Assembly (NCBI GenBank): GCA_002437435.1
Contig: DJPV01000069.1
Location: 1-14,133 of the forward strand
Direction of reading: 5' to 3'
Length of the DNA: 14,133 nt
Source: Lachnospiraceae bacterium UBA6403
Lineage (GTDB): Bacteria > Bacillota > Clostridia > Lachnospirales > Lachnospiraceae
Below, piece by piece: positions 8,894-14,133 of this stretch. How positions within the stretch are numbered: the stretch's first letter is position 1; the number at the start of each line of letters is the position of its first letter. The notes below the pieces were generated by a model. That model was not told the origin of the DNA and ran no database searches. It was given only the letters and a program-made list of their open reading frames with translations. Both the position numbers and the translations under genes were made by a program.

Positions 8894-8907
8894 CGAATAT
8901 TTGTTCT
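8894..8907. promoter_or_regulatory. Probable SOS box (LexA/DinR-type operator) for uvrB
   Basis: CGAAT-ATTT-GTTCT matches the Firmicutes SOS box CGAAC-N4-GTTCG at eight of ten defined positions, one mismatch in each half. It lies about 100 nt upstream of the uvrB start and 8 nt upstream of the candidate -35. The uvrBA genes are known SOS targets in Bacillus, which makes this site credible, although it is not a perfect match. Confidence 0.5.
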
Positions 8908-8922
8908 TTATTCTGTCTATAA

Positions 8923-8961
8923 GAAGCTACCGCTTCGCCCTATACTATCCGCAAAGCGGAT
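8923..8961. repeat. Cluster of overlapping short hairpins in the uvrB/rlmI divergent gap
   Basis: Three perfect short stems overlap: GAAGC/GCTTC (8923-8936, loop TACC), CCGCTT/AAGCGG (8930-8959) and ATCCGC/GCGGAT (8947-8961, loop AAA). The middle stem excludes both others. The cluster lies between the two divergent promoters and so upstream of both transcripts as predicted. It could be a remnant terminator or a protein-binding dyad. Confidence 0.4.
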
Positions 8962-8989
8962 TTAAAAACCATTCCATCCATGGTATACT
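8961..8989 (+). promoter_or_regulatory. Promoter of the RlmI-type methyltransferase gene
   Basis: TTTAAA at 8961-8966 and TATACT at 8984-8989 are separated by 17 nt. The -10 is preceded by TGG, giving an extended -10 (TGGTATACT). The expected transcript start is about 25 nt before the ATG at 9022. Confidence 0.6.
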
Positions 8990-9021
8990 ATGTCTTATCA
9001 AAAAAATGAACGAGGTGTAAC

Positions 9022-10221
9022 ATGAGCGCAATCGTAACATTAAAGAAGGGCGAGGGCAGAACCATCAAAGCCGGAGGTGCCTGGATTTATGACAATGAAA
9101 TAGATACCATTATGGGGAGTTTTGAAAACGGGGACATCATCATTGTAAAAGACTTTGACGGATATCCAATGGGAAAGGGATTTATCAATACGAATTCCAA
9201 GATCACTGTCCGTATGCTGACACGTCACGTCGATACAGAGATCAATGAAGATTTCTTCCGTATGCGTCTGCAGGCAGCATGGGATTATCGTAAGAAAACC
9301 GTAGATACCAGCAGCTGCCGTATCGTATTTGGCGAAGCAGATTTCCTGCCCGGTATCGTGATTGACAAATTTGAAGATGTGCTGGTCGTTGAGTCACTTG
9401 CACTTGGAATTGACAGAGTTAAAAATTTGTTAATAAATATTTTAAAAAATGTCCTTAAATCGGATGGTATAATAATCAAAGGTGTTTATGAGCGTAGCGA
9501 TGCTAAAGTTAGAATAAATGAAGGAATGCAGCCATTCAAGGGATTCATTGGGGATGAATTTGACACGAACGTGGAAATTGTTGAAAATGGCGTACACTAT
9601 ATTGTTGACGTAAAAGACGGTCAGAAGACCGGCTTCTTTCTTGACCAGAAATACAACCGACTTGCGATCCAGCGTCTATGTAAGGATGCAAAAGTCCTTG
9701 ACTGTTTCACACACACAGGCTCTTTTGCTCTGAATGCCGGAATTGCCGGTGCTGCAAGCGTACTGGGTGTAGATGCTTCCGCACTTGCGGTCAGACAGGC
9801 ACAGGAAAATGCAAAGCTGAACCATCTGGAGGATTCAGTCAGATTTATCTGCAAAGATGTTTTCGACCTGCTTCCTGAACTGGAGGAACAGGGTGAGAAA
9901 TTCGACGTTGTAATTCTGGATCCACCTGCATTTACCAAATCACGTAACTCAATCAAAAACGCTGTAAAAGGTTATCGGGAAATTAATCTGAGAGCCATGA
10001 AGCTCGTAAAAGATGGCGGCTTTCTTGCCACCTGTTCATGCTCCCATTTCATGGACTATGAACTCTTTACAAAAACCATCGGACAGGCTGCTTCCAACTC
10101 TCACAAACGACTGAGACAGGTTGAATTCCGTACTCAGGCTCCTGATCATCCGATTCTGTGGGCTGCAGATGAATCATACTATCTGAAGTTCTACATATTT
10201 CAAGTAACCAGCGACAAATAG
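9022..10221 (+). CDS. rlmI: Class I SAM-dependent rRNA methyltransferase, RlmI-type (23S rRNA m5C)
   Basis: Predicted 399-aa cytosolic enzyme of the RlmI/YccW family, which in E. coli methylates C5 of cytidine 1962 of 23S rRNA using S-adenosylmethionine. Three parts are visible: an N-terminal PUA RNA-binding domain (about residues 3-70, with the family's AWIYDNEI turn at 20-27), a central linker with the characteristic DGQKTGFFLDQK (199-210), and a Rossmann methyltransferase domain. The latter has the SAM-binding motif DCFTHTGSFAL (227-237), motif IV LDPPAF (299-304) and the m5C-type CSCSHF (338-343). Length is normal. GAGG (9012-9015) precedes the ATG by 6 nt. It is divergent from uvrB and followed 63 nt later by a transglutaminase-fold gene. 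The exact target base in this organism is assumed from the family. Confidence 0.88.
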   Translation: MSAIVTLKKGEGRTIKAGGAWIYDNEIDTIMGSFENGDIIIVKDFDGYPMGKGFINTNSKITVRMLTRHVDTEINEDFFRMRLQAAWDYRKKTVDTSSCRIVFGEADFLPGIVIDKFEDVLVVESLALGIDRVKNLLINILKNVLKSDGIIIKGVYERSDAKVRINEGMQPFKGFIGDEFDTNVEIVENGVHYIVDVKDGQKTGFFLDQKYNRLAIQRLCKDAKVLDCFTHTGSFALNAGIAGAASVLGVDASALAVRQAQENAKLNHLEDSVRFICKDVFDLLPELEEQGEKFDVVILDPPAFTKSRNSIKNAVKGYREINLRAMKLVKDGGFLATCSCSHFMDYELFTKTIGQAASNSHKRLRQVEFRTQAPDHPILWAADESYYLKFYIFQVTSDK

Positions 10222-10230
10222 CTGGAGTTT

Positions 10231-10247
10231 CAGAGATTGGCTCTCTG
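10231..10247 (+). terminator. Short hairpin between rlmI and the transglutaminase-fold gene
   Basis: CAGAGA and TCTCTG pair perfectly around TTGGC, 10 nt after the rlmI stop. Only a broken T-rich stretch (ATTTATCTTA) follows, so it would be at best a leaky terminator or an mRNA end-stabilising stem. Confidence 0.3.
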
Positions 10248-10284
10248 CCATTTATCTTACTTGTAATACTTTTGGGAGGTAAAC

Positions 10285-10890
10285 ATGAAGCTAATACAGA
10301 GAAATAGGGATGCAGCATATCTGCAGTATGATAAGTATGTCGATTTCGACAATCCTATGGTTATGGAGAAGGCCATGGATCTTACAAAAAACTGCAGATC
10401 TGTTTATGAAAAAATAGAAGCAGTATATTATTTTGTCAGAGATGACATCGCTCATACATGGGATGCAAAGGATTCTACGATCACGATCTCTGCATCTGAC
10501 GTACTGGAAAAGAAAACCGGCATCAGTTATTCAAAGGCAAATCTGTTAGCCGCACTGATGCGTGCAAATGGTATTTACACCGGATTCTGCTACCAGAGGA
10601 TCAAACGATTCACATATGATAACAAGCTGGCACTTCACGCATTGAATGCCGTATTTGAACCGGATGTAAAGAAATGGATCCGTCTGGATGCCAGAGGAAA
10701 CAATTATCAGTTTCAGGCTGATTTCTCGATCAACGAACGTCATCTGGGATACGAGATTCGACCGGAGCTCGGTGAATTTGAATTTGACGACCTGATCGCC
10801 GTTCCGCTTCCATCAACGATGGCAGTTCTGGAAAAGAGCACAAATGCGATCAAGATGTACTACAATGATCTGCCAGACTACAACGATTAA
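10285..10890 (+). CDS. Transglutaminase-fold protein with Ser in place of the catalytic Cys
   Basis: Predicted 201-aa cytosolic protein; no signal peptide or membrane segment. It belongs to the bacterial transglutaminase-like superfamily (the COG1305-type core), shown by the helix LLAALMRANGI (87-97), then GFCYQRI (100-106), LHALNAVF (117-124) and WIRLDARGN (131-139). The family's Cys-His-Asp triad maps to Ser81, His118 and Asp135: where the nucleophile cysteine normally follows a Gly-x pair at the helix start, this protein has GISYSK (79-84). The Ser codon is AGT (10525-10527), one base from TGT. The protein may therefore be non-peptidase or have altered chemistry; its substrate is unknown. 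GGGAGG (10274-10279) lies 5 nt before the ATG. It probably shares a transcript with rlmI, and a strong terminator follows. Confidence 0.82.
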   Translation: MKLIQRNRDAAYLQYDKYVDFDNPMVMEKAMDLTKNCRSVYEKIEAVYYFVRDDIAHTWDAKDSTITISASDVLEKKTGISYSKANLLAALMRANGIYTGFCYQRIKRFTYDNKLALHALNAVFEPDVKKWIRLDARGNNYQFQADFSINERHLGYEIRPELGEFEFDDLIAVPLPSTMAVLEKSTNAIKMYYNDLPDYND

Positions 10891-10903
10891 TATTTCATTT
10901 TAT

Positions 10904-10984
10904 AAAAAATCATCGATCCTGCCGACCGACAGTTTTGCCTGATATTTGCGAAAATTGTCCTATCGGCGTGATTGATGATTTTTT
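10904..10984 (+). terminator. Long-stem intrinsic terminator after the transglutaminase-fold gene
   Basis: The arms 10904-10924 and 10964-10984 pair at 18 of 21 positions, plus two G-U wobbles in plus-strand RNA, leaving one mismatch. The 3' arm ends in six T. The 39-nt loop folds again, with GACAGTTTTGC pairing imperfectly with GCGAAAATTGTC. It starts 13 nt after the stop codon. The A-run on the left would let it act in both directions, but no gene converges on it. The stem is unusually long for a terminator. Confidence 0.8.
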
Positions 10985-11030
10985 ACTTTAAACCAAAACG
11001 ATTTCCATTTATTTTTCCGATGTCGCAGGG

Positions 11031-11059
11031 TTTAATTTCCTGTTGTCTTATGGTAGAAT
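11031..11059 (+). promoter_or_regulatory. Promoter of upp
   Basis: TTTAAT (11031-11036) and TAGAAT (11054-11059) are 17 nt apart, and TGG immediately before the -10 makes it an extended -10. The expected transcript start near 11066 gives a leader of about 35 nt. No attenuator or riboswitch-like fold is seen in that leader. Confidence 0.5.
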
Positions 11060-11099
11060 TATACACAGTTAAAAATTTTTACGAAAAGGGGTTACCAAT

Positions 11100-11729
11100 A
11101 TGAGTAATGTCACAATTATGGATCATCCTTTGATCAAACACAAAATATCAATGTTAAGAAATGAGAATACCGGAACAAATGAATTCCGTACACTTGTAGA
11201 AGAAATCGCAATGCTGATGGGATACGAAGCACTTCGTGACCTGCCTACAGAAGATGTAGAAATCAAGACACCGATCGAAACCTGCAAATCTCCTATGATC
11301 GCAGGCAAGAAGATGGCAGTTGTACCGATCCTCCGTGCCGGTCTTGGTATGGTAAACGGTATCCTCGCACTGGTTCCATCTGCAAAAGTCGGACACATCG
11401 GACTCTACAGAGATCCGGAAACACATGAACCACATGAATATTACTGCAAGCTGCCGAATCCGATCGAGCAGAGAACAATCCTTGTTGTTGACCCAATGTT
11501 AGCAACTGGTGGTTCCGGTTCCGAAGCTGTTTCATTTATCAAACAGCACGGCGGTAAGAATATCAAATTTATGTGTATCATTGCTGCACCGGAAGGTCTG
11601 GAGAGACTTCAGAAAGATCATCCGGATATCCAGATCTATGTTGGCCAGCTTGACAGATGCTTAAATGACCACGCTTACATCTGCCCAGGTCTCGGTGATG
11701 CCGGTGACAGAATTTTCGGAACAAAATAA
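11100..11729 (+). CDS. upp: Uracil phosphoribosyltransferase
   Basis: Predicted 209-aa cytosolic enzyme that converts uracil and PRPP to UMP in pyrimidine salvage. The type I phosphoribosyltransferase PRPP loop is [14 protein letters not shown] (129-142), and the C-terminal uracil-binding block [17 protein letters not shown] (193-209) is complete; PILRAGLGM (76-84) is the conserved flexible region. Length equals the family norm. AAGGGG (11086-11091) lies 8 nt before the ATG. A promoter lies upstream, and the next gene starts only 16 nt after the stop, so upp is probably first in an operon with a YhaM-like nuclease and an rRNA methyltransferase, linking base recovery to RNA processing or turnover (inference). 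Confidence 0.97.
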   Translation: MSNVTIMDHPLIKHKISMLRNENTGTNEFRTLVEEIAMLMGYEALRDLPTEDVEIKTPIETCKSPMIAGKKMAVVPILRAGLGMVNGILALVPSAKVGHIGLYRDPETHEPHEYYCKLPNPIEQRTILVVDPMLATGGSGSEAVSFIKQHGGKNIKFMCIIAAPEGLERLQKDHPDIQIYVGQLDRCLNDHAYICPGLGDAGDRIFGTK

Positions 11730-11745
11730 CAGGAAGGCTTACATT

Positions 11746-12687
11746 ATGAGATATATACACGAGCTTCGCGAAGGCGAAATGGTTTCAGAGGTTTACCTCT
11801 GCAAAAATAAGATCACAGGGAAAACAAAATCAGGTAAATCCTATTATTCTCTGCAACTGGTAGATGCCAGTGGAACAATGGATGGTAAAATCTGGGAACT
11901 GAACAGCGGGATTGGACATTTTGAATCCATGAACTATGTTAAGGTTGACGGTCAGGTTACCTCATTTAACAACACACTCCAGTTGACGATCAAAAAAATC
12001 CGTATCGCTGAAGAAGGGGAATACGATATCAACGACTATATGCCATGCACAAAAAAGAATGTCGATGAAATGTTTGACAAGCTGCTTGGCATTATCGCAA
12101 CGATCGAAAAGCCTTACTACAAAAAGCTTCTTGAAAGCTTCTTTGTAGAGGACAAAGCTCTTGCAAAAGAATTCAAAAAGCATTCGGCTGCCAAATCCAT
12201 CCATCATGGATTTATCGGCGGTCTGTTAGAGCACACTCTGGCCGTTACCAGCATGTGTGACTACTACACTACATACTACCCGATCTTAAATCGTGACCTG
12301 CTCCTGACTGCTGCCATGCTTCATGACATCGGTAAGGTCTATGAACTTTCAACATTCCCGGAAAATGATTACACAGATTCCGGTCAGTTACTTGGTCACA
12401 TCGTAATGGGTACTATGATGATCCGCGACAAGATCCGTGAGTCAGTTCCGGAATTTCCTACAAAAGAAGCAAACGAACTGGAACACTGTATCCTCGCCCA
12501 CCACGGTGAACTGGAATACGGCTCTCCAAAGAAGCCTGCCCTGATCGAAGCACTTGCATTATCATTTGCCGATAATACAGATGCCAAGATTCAGACATTC
12601 ATGGAAGCATTAGACAGCAAGGATGAAACCGGCTGGCTTGGTTATAATAAAATGATAGAAAGTAATATTCGCAGATCTACAAAATAA
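11746..12687 (+). CDS. yhaM: YhaM-like 3'-5' exoribonuclease (OB-fold plus HD domain)
   Basis: Predicted 313-aa cytosolic protein. An N-terminal OB-fold nucleic-acid-binding domain (about residues 12-88) is followed by an HD phosphohydrolase domain. HD-type metal ligands are visible as HHGF (153-156), LEHT (161-164), LHDIGK (192-197) and LGHI (216-219), with LAHHGELEYGSP (250-261) and SFADNTDAK (273-281) behind them. The architecture and length match Bacillus subtilis YhaM (about 314 aa), a 3'-5' exonuclease acting on single-stranded RNA and DNA; Staphylococcus Cbf1 is a homologue. The reading frame is open well upstream inside upp, but AGGAAGG (11731-11737) and the match to the family's N-terminus support the ATG at 11746. 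It sits 16 nt after upp and 19 nt before the next gene. General HD hydrolase is the fallback annotation. Confidence 0.88.
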   Translation: MRYIHELREGEMVSEVYLCKNKITGKTKSGKSYYSLQLVDASGTMDGKIWELNSGIGHFESMNYVKVDGQVTSFNNTLQLTIKKIRIAEEGEYDINDYMPCTKKNVDEMFDKLLGIIATIEKPYYKKLLESFFVEDKALAKEFKKHSAAKSIHHGFIGGLLEHTLAVTSMCDYYTTYYPILNRDLLLTAAMLHDIGKVYELSTFPENDYTDSGQLLGHIVMGTMMIRDKIRESVPEFPTKEANELEHCILAHHGELEYGSPKKPALIEALALSFADNTDAKIQTFMEALDSKDETGWLGYNKMIESNIRRSTK

Positions 12688-12706
12688 CGGATACGATATT
12701 TATTTT

Positions 12707-14133
12707 ATGGAACTTAAAAAGAACAGTATATATACAATAGAAATAACGGATATGGGAAATGAGGGAGAAGGCATCGGTCATCTCTCTCTTTCTGATGTTG
12801 CAAATAACAAGACAGGTACAGACATTTCCACAAAATCTTCATCCGGAGATGAAAATAAAGTACAGAACATCACGGTATTTGTCAAAGATACGGTAATCGG
12901 TGATGTAGCCGAAATCTCGATCATGAAAGCAAAGAAATCGATTGCCTACGGACGGCTGGTTCACCTGATCACACCATCCCCTTACCGTGTGACTCCGGTC
13001 TGCCCGGTTGCTAAAAGCTGTGGCGGATGCAGTCTCCAGCATATTTCCTATGAGAAACAATTAGAATACAAATGGAATAAGGTACGCGAATGTCTGCGCC
13101 GGATCGGCAGGATCGAGAATCCTGATGCCCTGATGGAATCAATCTACGGTATGAAGGAACCATACCACTATCGAAACAAAGCACAGTTCCCGGTTGGCAG
13201 AGATAAAAATGGCAATATTGTGATCGGCTTCTATGCCGGCAGAACCCATTCAATCATTGATTCCGATACCTGTGCGATCGGTGCAGAAGTAAATGATCAG
13301 ATTCTGCCGATCATTCGTGCATTTCTCACGGAACACAACATTTCCACTTATAACGAAACAACCGGTCAGGGTCTGGTACGTCATATTCTGACCCGTGTTG
13401 GTTTTACAACCGGCGAAGTCATGGTCTGTCTCATCATAAATGGAAAAAAACTGCCTCATGCAGATGAACTCATCTCCCGTCTGACAAAGATTTCCGGAAT
13501 GACTTCCATCTGCCTGAACATCAATACAGAAAAAACAAATAAGATTCTTGGACCAACCTGCAAAACACTGTGGGGCAGTCCATACATCACAGATTATATC
13601 GGCAATGTAAAATACCAGATCTCGCCTCTGTCCTTCTATCAGGTAAACCCTGTGCAGACAAAGGTGCTTTATGAAAAAGCGTTAGAATATGCAGATCTGA
13701 ACGGTGAAGAAACCGTCTGGGATATGTACTGCGGCATCGGAACCATTTCCCTGTTTCTTGCTCAGAAAGCAAAACAGGTATACGGCGTGGAGATCGTTCC
13801 CCAGGCAATTCTGGATGCCCGCAAAAATGCGGAACTTAACGATATTCATAACGTTGAATTCTTTACCGGAAAAGCAGAGGAAGTCGTTCCTGCCATTTAC
13901 GAAAAAGGCGGCGACGGTTCCCGTGCCGATGTCGTCGTTGTCGATCCACCAAGAAAAGGCTGTGACAAGGTACTCCTTGACACCCTGATCCAGATGAATC
14001 CAAAACGGCTCGTCTATGTAAGCTGTGATCCCGCAACCCTTGCCCGCGACATCGCCATCCTCACTCCCGCCGGCTACCACCTCGAAAAAGTCGCTGTCGT
14101 CGACCAGTTTGGCCATACCGGCCATGTAGAGAC
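12707..14133 (+). CDS. rlmD: 23S rRNA (uracil-5-)-methyltransferase, RlmD/RlmCD type, partial at the 3' end
   Basis: The first 475 codons of a TrmA/RlmD family enzyme that makes 5-methyluridine in 23S rRNA using S-adenosylmethionine; the frame is open to the window edge, and few residues should be missing because FGHTGHVE lies near the usual C-terminus. Domains: TRAM RNA-binding (about 1-85); the [4Fe-4S] cysteines C99, C105, C108 (CPVAKSCGGC) and C189; the SAM motif DMYCGIGTISLFLA (about 339-352); motif DPPRKGCD (about 413-420); and the catalytic nucleophile in VSCDPATLARD, Cys440. The TRAM domain carries an extra hydrophilic stretch (about 29-54) rich in Ser, Thr, Asn and Lys. The first ATG fits the family's N-terminus; the ribosome binding site is weak (ACGGAT), so translation may be coupled to the gene 19 nt upstream. 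The methylated position cannot be deduced. Confidence 0.9.
   Translation, partial: MELKKNSIYTIEITDMGNEGEGIGHLSLSDVANNKTGTDISTKSSSGDENKVQNITVFVKDTVIGDVAEISIMKAKKSIAYGRLVHLITPSPYRVTPVCPVAKSCGGCSLQHISYEKQLEYKWNKVRECLRRIGRIENPDALMESIYGMKEPYHYRNKAQFPVGRDKNGNIVIGFYAGRTHSIIDSDTCAIGAEVNDQILPIIRAFLTEHNISTYNETTGQGLVRHILTRVGFTTGEVMVCLIINGKKLPHADELISRLTKISGMTSICLNINTEKTNKILGPTCKTLWGSPYITDYIGNVKYQISPLSFYQVNPVQTKVLYEKALEYADLNGEETVWDMYCGIGTISLFLAQKAKQVYGVEIVPQAILDARKNAELNDIHNVEFFTGKAEEVVPAIYEKGGDGSRADVVVVDPPRKGCDKVLLDTLIQMNPKRLVYVSCDPATLARDIAILTPAGYHLEKVAVVDQFGHTGHVE

Noticed and set aside
11665..11745. 27-codon N-terminal extension of the YhaM-like protein overlapping upp
   Set aside because: It reads through upp in another frame; AGGAAGG and the family's N-terminus fit the ATG at 11746.
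12682..12752. 12-nt direct repeat AAATAACGGATA (12682-12693 and 12741-12752) around the rlmD start
   Set aside because: Two short AT-rich copies, one non-coding and one coding, with no further pattern; probably chance.

Overview
This 14.1 kb window looks like ordinary chromosome from a low-to-mid GC Firmicute of class Clostridia, most likely the family Lachnospiraceae. That placement is inferred from the Bacillus-type class II aldolase, the YhaM-type OB/HD nuclease (a Firmicutes family), the strong GGAGG-type ribosome binding sites and a DinR-like SOS box. No phage, insertion sequence, tRNA, rRNA or CRISPR array was seen.

Layout. (1) 70-939 (+): a glycolytic class II fructose-bisphosphate aldolase. 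It converges on a MATE-family exporter (2406-1060, -), with a 97-nt inverted repeat filling the gap. (2) The MATE gene is divergent from an AraC-type regulator (2607-3509, +); the 200-bp gap carries both promoters and a small dyad. (3) 3510-3720: a non-coding gap with what may be the frameshifted remnant of a small gene on the minus strand. (4) The minus-strand nucleotide excision repair pair uvrB (8796-6808) then uvrA (6558-3721), separated by a 250-nt spacer that is almost wholly a nested inverted repeat; a likely SOS box and promoter lie upstream of uvrB. (5) Plus strand: an RlmI-type rRNA cytosine methyltransferase (9022-10221), then a small transglutaminase-fold protein with serine at the usual catalytic cysteine position (10285-10890), closed by an 81-nt terminator hairpin. 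(6) Plus strand: upp, a yhaM-like nuclease gene and an RlmD-type rRNA uracil methyltransferase gene that runs off the right edge, tightly spaced and probably one operon.

The functional themes are DNA repair (uvrBA), ribosomal RNA modification and RNA turnover (two rRNA methyltransferases plus a YhaM-like exonuclease) and pyrimidine salvage (upp). I found no evidence of a new multi-gene system. What is unusual is the structured intergenic DNA, above all the uvrB-uvrA spacer, whose arm differences in the outer block are all of the kind that become G-U pairs in a transcript running in the uvrBA direction, plus the Cys-to-Ser transglutaminase homologue and the possible gene remnant behind uvrA.
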